Of a stretch of DNA of 64,000 bases, positions 12,520 through 22,289 are shown piece after piece (the first letter of the stretch is position 1; each line of letters opens with the position of its first letter). The notes under the pieces are model-generated. The model made no database searches, was not told the origin of the DNA, and saw only the letters and a program-made list of their open reading frames with translations. Both the position numbers and the translations under genes were made by a program. The DNA comes from Neoechinorhynchus agilis (Eukaryota; Acanthocephala). Where the stretch lies: positions 4,464,001 to 4,528,000 of the forward strand of contig CM121342.1 of NCBI GenBank assembly GCA_051530055.1. Reading direction: 5' to 3'.

Positions 12520-12580
12520 AATTGAAAATCAAAATTGAACCTGTCAGCTTCATCGAGAATGATGATTTTATGCGCCGGCC
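12520..12580 (-). pseudogene. RFC2: Small RFC2 fragment inside satellite
   Basis: About 55 bases match the minus-strand RFC2 gene across the end of exon 2 and the start of its second intron (coding for HKIIILDEA.., then the AGGTTCAATTTTG donor region). It matches the partial copy at 53.4 kb better than the intact gene at 55.5 kb (TTCAATTTTG rather than TTTAATTTCG). It lies inside the seventh 305-bp unit, with repeat sequence resuming after it. No function expected. Confidence 0.8.
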
Positions 12581-12850
12581 AAGGTACACAAATGTCCGAT
12601 TAAGTTCAAACCGATAATTGCCGCCCATAGTTCAATTTGCACAAGTTTGTCTAGGAAACTGGCTCTGATGCTGCGTCAGAGAATGGAGTGCAAATGCTCT
12701 GGGAAGGACTTTATTGGCCGACTTAAGACGTCGTACCAATCCTATGAACCTACGACAATTGACGATTTCATTTATTCTAAGCAAACACTCATTTTTTTCC
12801 TTCTAAATATGAAAGGGTTTGTTTTCAGGGTGCAATTTTTACGATAATCA

Positions 12851-12970
12851 ACGATCAATGTCACATCGTGGAAGAAGATTGAAGTACCCAATCAAAAACT
12901 GATAAAATAGCCCGTGGAAGAGTTTATTTTCATGTTAAAAAATATCAGATTGAAAATGTCGAGTTTAGAC
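12851..12970. repeat. Direct repeat copy A (~118 bp)
   Basis: This segment, starting ACGATCAATGTCACATCG and ending with AAAATGTCGAGTTTA, recurs almost unchanged at 14602-14720. The two copies enclose a retroelement fragment and the membrane-protein genes. Confidence 0.85.
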
Positions 12971-12979
12971 ACGTCGTTG

Positions 12980-13130
12980 GGTGATCCTCGTTACCGCATC
13001 AGTAAGAAGAGTTCCCACAGATGCCAGAGGAACAGCCTTCAACCACGTACCCGATTCTCGCGTCGAAACTGCCAACAATCTAGCTCGGACGACCCCATCG
13101 AGGGATTCCGAGAACCTTGATAATGGCACA
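12980..13130 (-). pseudogene. Retroelement C-terminal fragment (non-LTR type RT)
   Basis: The bases around 13035-13100 resemble 26960-27030 (the stretch ..CAACCACGTACCCGATTCTCGCGTCG.. against ..GAACCAAGCACCCGATTTTCTTGTCG..). On the minus strand this encodes the 'RL...STRKSGAW.NA' region that follows the reverse-transcriptase domain in the 27-28 kb element. It is a short, decayed piece. Confidence 0.6.
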
Positions 13131-13549
13131 CCTTCCGAAACTGATCGGATTCAATAAATTACTTCCATAATTATTATACTTTTGGTGAGGAGGTAACCTC
13201 GTCTCCTCCTCCGTCATCTAAAAATGAATTTTTCCCATTCAGGTTTTATGCTTCAGTGCGCGGGATCGCCAAACCCCCGAAGTTCGAAGACGATATATCC
13301 GCTCGAACCCACTGATTTTAGTATTGATTGTTGACACGTCGTTGGCTGGAAGTTTCGAGCTAAAATTAGCTTTATTTCCTTCCATTGTGTTGGACACAGC
13401 GATGCGACGTCTTTTTGGTTTTTGTTCTGTTTCAAAAAAAAGGTGCTACCAAAATCCGTTCGATGAGTAATTTCACCAAAATAATATTTGACTAACCCAA
13501 AAGATTTTCTCTATCGATGACTTCCATAATTCTAAAAAAATTTGGTTCG

Positions 13550-13753
13550 TCACTCAAAAGTATTCTGTTGGTCTTGAATAAACCTCGGTGGTGGTCTCTC
13601 CGGTGGTTCCATCAACTCAGCAAAGTCTTCTCCAATTTGTTTGCTTAGCCGCTTAGGCACATGTTTAAGTCCGTGATAGTGAGCCATTAAATAGAGTAGA
13701 GTCGCTATTGACCAATTTGGTGCCATCAGATAAAGAATTGGACTCGAGAACAT
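13550..13753 (-). CDS. Candidate small membrane-associated protein
   Basis: An open frame of 67 codons starting MFSSPILYLMAPNWS, following a TTATGTTCAG acceptor about 25 bases upstream. The N-terminal ~25 residues are hydrophobic (one possible membrane segment); the C-terminus is charged and proline-rich (PKRLSKQIGEDFAELMEPP). I do not recognise it. It could be the last exon of the gene at 13.9-14.3 kb rather than a separate gene. Confidence 0.4.
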   Translation of the reverse strand: MFSSPILYLMAPNWSIATLLYLMAHYHGLKHVPKRLSKQIGEDFAELMEPPERPPPRFIQDQQNTFE

Positions 13754-13912
13754 GTAAATGGCACATACTGAACATAAGATACTCCTTTGAACACAACTGA
13801 TTTGAGTGCACGGCCTATGTGACTTTGTTCTCTTTTTTTTTGCTGATCTCCTTAAATAGAACAACGTCCTATAGAAAAGAATGGATAAAATCGCCAATGT
13901 GGATCTTTAGAC

Positions 13913-14256
13913 TTAAAATATTCTGTTTCTCTTTGGCCAGTTTCTCCACTTCTTCAGCTTCACAGTACATTTTATGGTAATCGATACCTGTGATTGTATC
14001 AATCGATTCCCCATTATCAGTCGATATTTCGACGACACCATAAAATGTGTCAGAAGTTCCTGAATATCGAACAATTCAAGAACCACTGCCTTATATTTAC
14101 CAAAAGAGCCATGACGGTGTGGACAATTAGTTGCTTTACCACCACCAAGGCAACAATGCAGGCTAAAGCCGATGTGGATGCTGAGAGGATCGCATGACGG
14201 CGAGCCCAAATATGCCACTTGAATATGTTTTCAACCGGAGTGGGAGGCGATTGCAT
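13913..14256 (-). CDS. Candidate single-pass membrane protein, structure unsure
   Basis: The start MQSPPTPVENIFKWHIWARR lies seven bases after a TTTTCATTTTAG acceptor. Exon 1 encodes a basic segment and one likely membrane span (ALACIVALVVVKQLIVHTVMALL). The next exon has a very protein-like frame (DTFYGVVEISTDNGESIDT, then YHKMYCEAEEVEKLAKEKQ), but it is out of frame with exon 1 if the obvious intron (TTG|GTAAAT...ATTCAG|GAA) is used. Shifting the acceptor by one base would restore it. So the splice needs checking. The short N-terminal tail, single span and soluble tail resemble a small organelle membrane protein, but I cannot name a family. Confidence 0.45.
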
Positions 14257-14339
14257 TCTGGCTCTAAAATGAAAACCAACAACCGCGCTAAATACGACTG
14301 ATGTACCGAATTTTTTATGAATTTTAGTTTCAAGTTTTA

Positions 14340-14460
14340 TTTCGAAAATGGACACTTGAGCGGGCTGTTGAAAGAAAAATCTTTATTCTCAAGCTTTGGT
14401 CGTCTTAAGACTTAAGCTCAGCGATCTACAAAGTCGAAAGGAAGATGTGAAGTTTGTGCG
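14340..14460. repeat. Dispersed repeat, shared with 34.93-35.06 kb
   Basis: The stretch GGACA.TTGAG.GGGCTGTTG...AGAAAAATCTTTATT and the following GATCTACAAAG...GATGTGAAGT are also found at 34943-35055, which adjoins a Penelope-like fragment. It is likely the 3' end of that element family. Confidence 0.65.
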
Positions 14461-14601
14461 TTAAAGTAGCAACATTGAAGTATATGGAAAGTTCGTTTCA
14501 GTTTGTGGTCTAGGATTCGCTGGAATCATCTATCGACGAGAGACTATTTATATCCTGGACCGTTGAAAGGTGTTTCCACGAAATTTGTATTGAAATTTTT
14601 A

Positions 14602-14720
14602 CGATCAATGTCACATCGTGGAAGAAGATTGAAGTACCCAATCAAAAACTGATAAAATAGCCCGTGGAAGAGTTTATTTTCATGTTAAAAAATATCAGAT
14701 TGAAAATGTCGAGTTTAAGC
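14602..14720. repeat. Direct repeat copy B (~118 bp)
   Basis: Second copy of the segment at 12851-12970, same orientation. Downstream sequence differs from copy A. Confidence 0.85.
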
Positions 14721-14895
14721 ATTCGGAAAACCAACAAAAAATCGACGTTAAAGCACAAAAACGAGTTTAAATTGAACGGGAAAATTGTTCGTAGACGCTT
14801 ATTCGTCGAGGCAAGTGATTACTTGTTTTCCAAAAGATTCTTGTTGATTATTATTCTATTTTTGAGTTTGTCATCGATTGTTGTCAAAACATCTT

Positions 14896-14906
14896 GAGTA
14901 TAAAAA
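14896..14906 (+). promoter_or_regulatory. TATA box
   Basis: TATAAAAAG lies ~65 bases before the ATG of the secreted two-repeat protein. A pyrimidine-rich stretch (CTTCTCTCTCTCTCC) begins ~35 bases further on, where the transcription start would be expected. It is a textbook TATA arrangement, and it suggests this gene is strongly or tissue-specifically expressed (inference). Confidence 0.7.
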
Positions 14907-14962
14907 GAGGCGATTCATCGTTCCAAAGTCAAACTTCTCTCTCTCTCCATCGAACCTTAAAA

Positions 14963-15628
14963 ATGATCGCTCTTCTCTGCTTCACAGCTTTCATTGCAAT
15001 TGGTTTCAGCAGTGGAAACCAAAAACGCCAAGGCCAAGAATCGACATTGGGAGACCAATCCAAGGAACTGCGTGGAAATATAACAGTGAAGTATTATTAT
15101 GCGGAATCGGACACGGGAACTGATTCAAATTATACTGAGATTCAACAAATCATCGACGCTTTTAATGAGGAGAACGGAAACGGTGCTTATCTGAAGAAAA
15201 TTAAGGACGAATCAAAGGCTGGAAGAGTAGAAATAAATGCAAACGGAACACATTTCGACAAAGAATATGAGTTGGAACGATATGAAAAGTCAAAATTTGA
15301 GGAATTTTTCAATTATAGCATCGATGTATCGGTAGGAAAACGATGGATAGATTTGGAGTATTATGTGGACCCGGATTCAAAAACGGATAAAAATTACATG
15401 GATATCAAAAAAATCGTTGCCGGTGATGATGACAACATATATTTCGCTCACGTGGAGAAACGGGACAACAAATCCAAGGCTGGAAAAGTACACATGAAAT
15501 TATACGTATTCTTTGAGGAGATCAAGCACAAAGAGTTTTCGTACGAAGAGTCAACGTTTGAGAATTATCTTAATGAGTACGTCGTCTGGTGTTATTTTTA
15601 TTTAAAGAGAAAGGGAGTTCTCAGTTAG
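14963..15628 (+). CDS. Secreted protein with two divergent ~75-residue repeats
   Basis: 221 codons. The ATG at 14963 gives a typical signal peptide (MIALLCFTAFIAIGFSSG). After a short linker there are two related halves: each begins (K/E)YY..(D/E)...TD.NY..I..I, continues with K.KAG(R/K)V.., and ends with a hydrophobic-acidic stretch (EKSKFEEFF; EESTFENYL). No cysteines suggest disulfides in the repeats, apart from one near the end. A TATA box lies upstream. Its 3' end and the following ~120 bp are copied at 20.5-20.85 kb (inverted) and 53.6-53.95 kb, showing that this is a multicopy family. I do not recognise the fold and assign no function. Confidence 0.75.
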   Translation: MIALLCFTAFIAIGFSSGNQKRQGQESTLGDQSKELRGNITVKYYYAESDTGTDSNYTEIQQIIDAFNEENGNGAYLKKIKDESKAGRVEINANGTHFDKEYELERYEKSKFEEFFNYSIDVSVGKRWIDLEYYVDPDSKTDKNYMDIKKIVAGDDDNIYFAHVEKRDNKSKAGKVHMKLYVFFEEIKHKEFSYEESTFENYLNEYVVWCYFYLKRKGVLS

Positions 15629-15714
15629 TTTCGATGGCTGTATCCGTCGATAGTTTCAATAAATAGTTTTTTGGCATTCATTTGTAAAAAACTTTAGAAC
15701 GGGTATTTCGTGTT

Positions 15715-18310
15715 CTAAAATTCAATTTTGATGCCACCTCTCGGATTTGATTTCACCGCCTGAATTATCAGACGAGAAGTGAAATATCAAAGATAAATAA
15801 ATCCGTGAATTGTTGAATCCCCAAAGTGGCAAAACTAAGAAAAAGAACGTATCTTTCCCTCCCCCGAAGATAATAATCCAAGAAATCTTTTTAACTTTCT
15901 TTTAGTTTTGCCTCCCCTCGGATTTGATTTCACCGCCTGAATTATCAGACGAGAAGTGAAATATCAAAGATAAATAAATCCGTGAATTTTTGAATCCCCA
16001 AAGTGGCGAAACTAAGAAAAAGAAAGTCTCTTTCCCTCCCCCGAAGATAATAATCCAAGAAATCTTTTTAACTTTCTTTTAGTTTTGCCACCCCCCCCGG
16101 ATTTGAATTCACTGCCTGAATTATCAGACGAGAAGTGAAATATCGGAGATAAATAAATCAGTGAATGCCCAAAGTGCCAAAACTAAGAAAAAGAACGTAT
16201 CTTTCCCTCCCCCGAAGATAATAATCCAAGAAATCTTTTTAACTTTCTTTTTCTTAGTTTTGCCTCCCCTCGGATTTGATTTCACTGCCTGAATTATCAG
16301 ACGAGAAGTGAAATATCGGAGATAAATAAATCCGTGAATTTTTGAATCCTCAAAGTGGCAAAACTAAGAAAAAGAAAGTCTCTTTCCCTCCCCCGAAGAT
16401 AATAATTCAAGAAATCTTTTTAAGTTTCTTTTAGTTTTGCCACCCCTCCGGATTTTAATTCACTGCCTGAATTATCAAACGAGAAGTGAAATATCGGAGA
16501 TAAATAAATCAGTGAATTGTTGAATCCCCAAAGTGAAAAAACTAAGAAAAAGATAGTTTCTTTTCCTCCCCCGAAGATAATAATCCAAGAAATCTTTTTA
16601 ACTTTCTTTTAGTTTTGCAACCCCCCCCCCGGATTTGAATTAACTGCCTGAATTATCAGACGAGAAGTAAAATATCGGGGATAAATAAATCAGTGAATTG
16701 TTGAATCCCCAAAGTGAAAAAACTAAGAAAAATTGATTTCACTGCCTGAATTATCAGACGAGAAGTGAAATATCGGAGATAAATAAATCCGTGAATCCTC
16801 AAAGTGAAAAAACTAAGAAAAAGAACGTATCTTTCCCTCCCCCGAAGATAATAATCCAAGAAATCTTTTTAACTTTCTTTTAGTTTTGCCACCCCCGGAT
16901 TTGAATTCACTGCTTTAATTATCAGACGAGAAGTGAAATATCGGGGATAAATAAATCAGTGAATTTTGAATCCTCAAAGTGGCAAAACTAAGAAAAAGAA
17001 AGTCTCTTTCCCTCCCCCGAAGATAATAATCCAAGAAATCTTTTTAACTTTCTTTTTCTTAGTTTTGCCTCCCCTCGGATTTGATTTCACCGCCTGAATT
17101 ATCAGACGAGAAGTGAAATATCGGGGATAAATAAATCAGTGAATTGTTGAATCCCCAAAGTGGCAAAACTAAGAAAAAGAAAGTATCTTTCCCTCCCCCG
17201 AAGATAATAATCCAAGAAATCTTTTTAACTTTCTTTTTCTTAGTTTTGCCTCCCCTCGGATTTGAATTCACTGCCTGAATTATCAGACGAGAAGTGAAAT
17301 ATCGGGGATAAATAAATCAGTGAATTTTTGAATCCCCAAAGTGGCAAAACTAAGAAAAAGAAAGTCTCTTTCCCTCCCCGGAAGATAATAATCCAAGAAA
17401 TCTTTTTAACTTTCTTTTTCTTAGTTTTGCCTCCCCTCGGATTTGATTTCACCGCCTGAATTATAAGACGAGAAGTGAAATATCGGGGATAAATAAGCCA
17501 GTGAATTTTTGAATCCCCAAAGTGGCAAAACTAAGAAAAAGAAAGTTTCTTTTCCTCCCCCGAAGATAATAATCCAAGAAATCTTTTTAACTTTCTTTTA
17601 GTTTTGCCACCTCTCGGATTTGATTTCACTGCCTGAATTATCGGACGAGAAGTGAAATATCGGAGATAAATAAATCCGTGAATCCCAAAGTGAAAAAACT
17701 AAGAAAAAGAAAGTTTCTTTTCCTCCCCCGAAGATAATAATCCAAGAAATCTTTTTAACTTTCTTTTAGTTTTGCCACCCCCCGGATTTGAATTCACTGC
17801 CTGAATTATCAGACGAGAAGTGAAATATCGGGGATAAATAAATCAGTGAATTTTGATCCCCAAAGTGAAAAAACTAAGAAAAAGAAAGTTTCTTTTCCTC
17901 CCCCGAAGATAATAATCCAAGAAATCTTTTTAACTTTCTTTTAGTTTTGCCACCCCCCCGGATTTGATTTCACTGCCTGAATTATCAGACGAGAAGTGAA
18001 ATATCGGGGATAAATAAGCCAGTGAATTTTTGAATCCCCAAAGTGGCAAAACTAAGAAAAAGAAAGTTTCTTTTCCTCCCCCGAAGATAATAATCCAAGA
18101 AATCTTTTTAACTTTCTTTTAGTTTTGCCACCCCTCGGATTTGAATTCACTGCTTTAATTATCAGACGAGAAGTGAAATATCGGAGATAAATAAATCAGT
18201 GAATCCCCAAAGTGGCAAAACTAAGAAAAAGAACGTATCTTTCCCTCCCCCGAAGATAATAATCCAAGAAATCTTTTTAAGTTTCTTTTAGTTTTGCCAC
18301 CCCTCGGATC
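15715..18310. repeat. Satellite, ~180-bp unit, 14 copies, built of two palindromic modules
   Basis: The motif CCCCCGAAGATAATAAT occurs about 14 times between 15860 and 18255. Each unit has two modules. Module 1 is bounded by inverted repeats GGATT(T)GAATTCACTG and CAGTGAATT..TGAATCC, and it contains an inner TTTCACT...AAGTGAAA pair. Module 2 is bounded by a perfect inverted repeat beginning GGCAAAACTAAGAAAAAG in the best copies (e.g. 17162-17250). Many copies have lost five bases (TTTTC) from the right arm. Length varies by small indels. The palindromic modules look like miniature inverted-repeat elements that have become tandem. Confidence 0.9.
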
Positions 18311-18708
18311 GCCGATAACTAACAATCGACGAAATACTGATGTCCAAAGCTATTCGTACAAAGCTGATAACCGCGTATGTTTTTGAAAGTCTGATTTTAT
18401 GGGCTTCCTTGAACGAAGATATCGGCTGGCTGTGTGCCTAAAGTGAAAAAGCCGAGTAAGAGATGTTTGTTTAGCCGCGCTGTTGACTCATTTTGCCCAA
18501 ATCTCTCATGAAATAAACCCAATTTTACAAAAGTCCTTTTTCAAAGTGCTCTTTATTTTGGAAGTCCGTTTTGGTGCTTTCTTTAAGATTGAATTGCTCA
18601 TGTTTTTGTTTATGGCGGAAAAAATTGATGGAATTTTGGTTAAATCCGAAATTTTTATGAGGCACATCCTCGTGTGTTTTTATCAACTTTACTCCGAATT
18701 TTCAGAGA
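18311..18708. other. Spacer before LSM7
   Basis: No gene supported. The last bases (CCGAATTTTCAG) form a strong acceptor placed three bases before the LSM7 ATG, so this is promoter, 5' leader or outron sequence. Confidence 0.5.
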
Positions 18709-18711
18709 ATG

Positions 18712-19029
18712 CGGTCGGATCTTCAGGATCTTCGTAAGAAGGAAATTGTTACGGATCTATCGAAATTCATGGACAAAAAAATTCGAGTAAAGTTTGTAGG
18801 TGGACGAGAATGTACCGGCATTCTTAAAGGCTACGATCAATACTCGAATCTGGTACTGGACAGTACACTCGAGTACTCCCGTGATCCGGATGGAGAATCC
18901 AGAGGATTAGAGTGCGAGGCTCATTCACTTGGTCTGGTTATTGCCCGCGGAACTTCTATTATACTCGTATGTCCCATGGAAGGAATGGAGCAAATTCCTA
19001 ATCCTTTTATGAACGCCACTGATGAATAA
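18712..19029 (+). CDS. LSM7: LSm7, U6 snRNA-associated Sm-like protein
   Basis: About 105 residues in one exon. The ATG sits three bases after TTTTCAG. LSm7 is a subunit of the LSm1-7 ring (cytoplasmic mRNA decay) and the LSm2-8 ring (U6 snRNP, nucleus). The Sm1 motif is clear: DLSKFMDKKIRVKFVGGRE followed by GILKGYDQYSNLVLD, and the Sm2 motif is LGLVIARGTSIILVCP, ending in the LSm7-typical GMEQIPNPF. Length is normal. The first in-frame ATG is at 18709; a later methionine is not available before the Sm fold, so the start is at or next to 18709-18712. Confident assignment. Confidence 0.95.
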   Translation, partial: RSDLQDLRKKEIVTDLSKFMDKKIRVKFVGGRECTGILKGYDQYSNLVLDSTLEYSRDPDGESRGLECEAHSLGLVIARGTSIILVCPMEGMEQIPNPFMNATDE

Positions 19030-19191
19030 ATGGGTCACTTTCTGGATGTGAATCATTTTCACCACATGACCTTCAATGAAATAATCAATTAGATGAATAA
19101 ACATCTAGCTGGGTTATTGGGTGGTTAAGAATCGATTCCTTGAGATATTGGCGTATAGTTTTAACAACGCTACTAAAAGCAAATGAGCATA

Positions 19192-19870
19192 TCGTTTGCA
19201 TAGTTGCGGTTCAGAGGGAAATTTCTTTGCATCCGAGACATGCAAATTATCATGCCCTTCAATCTTTGTATTTCTCTCACTCTATGGAGCCTTGTTTCCT
19301 AGTCACTAATGTTGACTTTACGAGACTCATAGCTAGTTGGGAGGTGTTGACGTTCACTTTTGAAACAGTTAAAGAATCCATCAGGTAACATCGTCGTTTC
19401 CAATTGCAAACTTCGAGCAAAAGATGAAAGTAGTCGTAAGCCCTAATCAACAGCAGCAGCAGCAGGTAAAGTGTGGGCAATTGCAAAAATGCGCTCATTT
19501 CATTCATTCAGATTCCAGGAAAACCTATATCGTTTCAAGTGGCTCTTGTAGAAGAGGAAAACGTGAGATGTTTGTTTGTTTTCCATATGTACTATTCCGA
19601 GTTTAGGTTCAACCGAAACGGCCTCGACCGAAGAAACGTAACAAAACTTTATTCAAGAAACTGATTGTGTATACTAATGTGAGAGCTTTTCATATTTATT
19701 TTTTGACACTATCTCCTTTGTAGCCTACTCTGTTTGCTGCGAGCAAAGTAGCAAAAAGAATGAAAGGCAAGTCAACGGATAAAAAAGACGCGGAAAGTAC
19801 TTCAATTCTGTACTTCGGCACTGTTATCCCGATCTACAGTGAAGATCAGCAGCTGCTGATTTCTTATTAA
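19192..19870 (+). CDS. Small basic protein, five exons, 5' end unresolved
   Basis: Exons 2-5 are clear. A Gln run ends at 19465, followed by 19512-19562, 19607-19678 and 19724-19870, separated by GT-AG introns of 46, 44 and 45 nt, all phase 0. An earlier exon (about 19217-19383, REISLHPRHANYHALQ...) can join in frame to AGC-CCT-AAT through a 55-nt GTAACA...GTAAG intron. Otherwise translation starts at ATG 19424. The product has a basic, nuclear-localisation-like segment (QPKRPRPKKRNKTLFKK) and ends DQQLLISY. I do not recognise the family. It follows LSM7 by under 200 bp on the same strand, so an operon is possible. Its last ~15 bases are part of the inverted duplication shared with 54.6 kb. 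Confidence 0.55.
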
Positions 19871-20046
19871 AAGCAAACTCACATTTTTCTAACGGAAATT
19901 TCTCAACGAAGTTTCTTGGAATAATTCCGAAAGCGCGCAAAAAAGGCGTTGAGAGATGCTAAAAAGGTTCTGATTCTCTGGAGGAAAATAATAAACAAAG
20001 AATTTGATCAGATTTTTCTCGATTTACCTGAATCGCGAAATTTAAG

Positions 20047-20122
20047 TTGTGTTGGTCGAAATGGGAAAAAATGAATTGCCATCGATCGAGAAATATCGAT
20101 CTAATTTACAGAGTGATAAGGC
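20047..20122 (+). pseudogene. RFC2: RFC2 exon-1 fragment, broken
   Basis: Matches the RFC2 sequence encoding [20 protein letters not shown] (TTGTGTTGGTCGAAATGGG.AAAAA...GAATTGCC). A base change in the A-run shifts the frame directly after GRNGKK. No intact flanking exons. Non-functional copy. Confidence 0.75.
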
Positions 20123-20505
20123 GCTATTTCTGACGGACGACAGTCGAAAATAAACAAATCATCGCGAGCGCAGGCGAACGACGTAAAAAATGACCACAAC
20201 ACCGTAAATCACACACGTAAAGTACAGAAAAAGAACGCTACTTTTGACCATTTGCGTTCACTTCAAACTTTGGGAAATATGACGAAATCAGCGACGATTC
20301 TTCCAGATCAGCCTAATATTTCGTGATTTGTACGTGGTGCCGCCTCGTGTAGATTAATTGTCGGTGAAGCTAAGAAAAATTCGTTCAAAGATGAGAGCAA
20401 ATGCCGGGAGCCGTTTATATTCTGATCAAATTTTAAAGGATCGGGACCTAATTTTAAGATTTCGTTTATTTGGGACGGCTTTGTGTGTGTTCAAAACGAT
20501 CGCTT

Positions 20506-20850
20506 CAAAATTGAATTTTAGAACACGAAATACCCGTTCTAAAGTTTTTTACGAATGAATGCCAAAAAACTATTAATTGAAACTATCGACGGATACAGCC
20601 ATCGAAACTAACTGAGATCTGCCGTTCTCAGTTAAGATAGTTCTTAAATTTTGACTTTTCGTACCAAAACTCCTCTTCAACTTTTCCAAAGGGTCCGTAT
20701 GATTTCATGTGTACTTTTCCAGCCTTGGATTTGTTGTCCCGTTTCTCCACGTGAACGATATGTTTGTACTTACTACCGGCAACGATTTGTTTGATATCCG
20801 TGTAATTTTTATCCGTTTTTGAATCCGGGTCCACATAATACTCCACATCT
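20506..20850 (-). pseudogene. Partial copy of secreted two-repeat gene (second repeat + 3' end)
   Basis: On the minus strand, 20846-20628 encodes a relative of the second repeat of the 15 kb protein (EYYVDPDSKTDKNYTDIKQI, then [14 protein letters not shown]). Then comes the same 3' flank as at 15.63-15.74 kb. There is no signal peptide or first repeat, so it is a truncated gene copy or a last exon with a lost 5' part. Confidence 0.75.
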
Positions 20851-20867
20851 GCCGATCGATATAGTGA

Positions 20868-20933
20868 CGCGACTCATTCACGCTCCAAGTTTTTGCTCAC
20901 CGCATCTTTAATGACCTCTGGACGTTTACTATG
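20868..20933 (-). pseudogene. Duplicated 3' coding end of the 21.2 kb gene
   Basis: About 65 bases match 21129-21194 in the same orientation, with three differences. On the minus strand both encode RPEVIKDAV(S/N)KNLERE followed by stop. Only the last codons are present here. Confidence 0.65.
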
Positions 20934-21128
20934 TGGCGGCGACTTCTCTCACGTGAATGACGGGCAGCCGGAAGAAGTTTCCTTTCGCCGAATGAAGGAA
21001 GGACAACAAGCATTTGACCAATGTAGATAGAATAATAATAAGAATAAACTTCGTCTTCTTTCCGTGACGCCGCTAAAGATGTTTGAAAAGTTCAAAAATT
21101 GAAAGCTATTTACGCATGCTTCCGTCTT

Positions 21129-21338
21129 GTGACGCGACTCATTCACGCTCCAAGTTTTTGTTTACCGCATCTTTAATTACCTCTGGACGTTCGGTCGTAA
21201 TTTTAAATTTCTGGATAACTTTAGGAGGAGATGCCTCGTCATACAACTCTAGCATTTCCATCGCAGCCAACATACCCTCCAAGCCACTATAGGTTACCGC
21301 AAATGGAAGCTCCTGGCAAACAGCTTCGAGAATGGACG
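21129..21338 (-). CDS. Probable terminal exon of an unidentified gene (minus)
   Basis: From about 21338 (after an ACACAG acceptor-like site) the minus strand reads ILEAVCQELPFAVTYSGLEG, MLAAMEMLELYDEASPPKV, then KITTERPEVIKDAVNKNLERE and stop near 21144. It has good protein-like composition. An upstream open stretch (21502-21360) may hold another exon (LQTTLGRRFELKSNCYTLTW). I cannot name the family and the 5' exons are not clear. The 3' end is duplicated at 20.87 kb. Confidence 0.4.
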
Positions 21339-21706
21339 TCCGCTGTGTGGATATACCATGTCAGAGTGTAGCAATTAGATTTCAGCTCGAACCTCCGACC
21401 AAGAGTAGTCTGTAACACCGTGAAACTATTCATTGTAGATCCAGTGGCTCCGCAAGTAGGCGGATCGCGCACTTGGAGAATCACCGTGAACCTTCCAACC
21501 ACACATCTATCGTAACTAGAAAATTATTACGATCAGTCCCGTTAAGAGGAATGGGCCTAGATCGATCACAAGGATGAGATATAGCTCCATTGCAGATTGA
21601 ACTGCGTGGAAGGTAACGCTGGAACGCTATCAGGATTGCCAGAGAAAATGCCTGCTGGAATAATCTGGTGTATCGCACCCGCATAGCGGGTTTCTTAGCT
21701 GACAAA

Positions 21707-22096
21707 ATGTTCACTTTCCTTTTACTTTTCTCGATTATCTACTCGACAGTGAACGTCGCCGCATTGTCGACGAATGCACCCGCAAAAAAGACTTGTTCAT
21801 GTGAACTGGACAATTTCAACGTAAATTCTGAGACCGAAAAGGTGAATATCATTAAGAATAGAGGATGTTTTCAGAGTGAAGATCGATGCTGTGCACTGCC
21901 TCCGAAATGCATTACTCAATGTCCTCGTCCATGTTTACAAACTTGCGGCCCTTGTCCGTGTGTTATCGATGAACCGCCAGTTATAAATGTTATCTGCTCG
22001 GACGCTCGATGTAATGGATACACAGCTCCTCCTTATTGCCAGCACAACCAAAATTGTCCAACTTATCAACCTGGATGTTGTCTAAAGTGCTGTTGA
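21707..22096 (+). CDS. Small secreted cysteine-rich protein (copy 1)
   Basis: 130 residues in one exon. Signal peptide MFTFLLLFSIIYSTVNVAA, a short spacer, then a region with about 27 cysteines in closely spaced patterns (CQ..PCLQTCGPCPC; CQHNQNCP; GCCLKCC at the end). The ATG lies eight bases after TTTCTTAG. An identical protein is encoded on the minus strand at 58190-58579. The cysteine pattern suggests a disulfide-knotted extracellular or cuticle protein; I recognise no named family. No enzymatic motif. Confidence 0.8.
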   Translation: MFTFLLLFSIIYSTVNVAALSTNAPAKKTCSCELDNFNVNSETEKVNIIKNRGCFQSEDRCCALPPKCITQCPRPCLQTCGPCPCVIDEPPVINVICSDARCNGYTAPPYCQHNQNCPTYQPGCCLKCC

Positions 22097-22189
22097 GATT
22101 GAGAGATGATTTAGAGATTTAGAAATAAAAAGTAGATTGGCATTTGGAGGCTCTTTTATGGTTTTCGTCGCCATGATTGTAAAAATACG

Positions 22190-22260
22190 CGATGTGTTCA
22201 AGTTTTATCCTCTGTTGTGTAAATTTCGTTAGTAGAAATGAAGGCGAAATCAATAGCTCA
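22190..22260. repeat. Segment B shared with 58594-58661 (inverted)
   Basis: GCGATGTGTTCAAGTTTTATCC... through GAAGGCGAAATC matches the reverse complement of 58661-58594. Here it lies downstream of the cysteine-rich gene; at 58 kb it lies directly upstream of it. Confidence 0.85.
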
Positions 22261-22289
22261 TCTCAACTTTTAGTTTTGCAATGTGAACC

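Larger units (their letters stand above)
19856..20850. repeat. Inverted duplication of 53.61-54.60 kb
   Basis: The stretch from CTGATTTCTTATTAAAAGCAAACTC onward matches the reverse complement of 54596 down to about 53608. It contains a decayed piece of RFC2 exon 1 (~20047-20122) and, at its end, the 3' part of the secreted two-repeat gene. Divergence is low over the first ~780 bp and higher over the gene piece. Confidence 0.85.
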
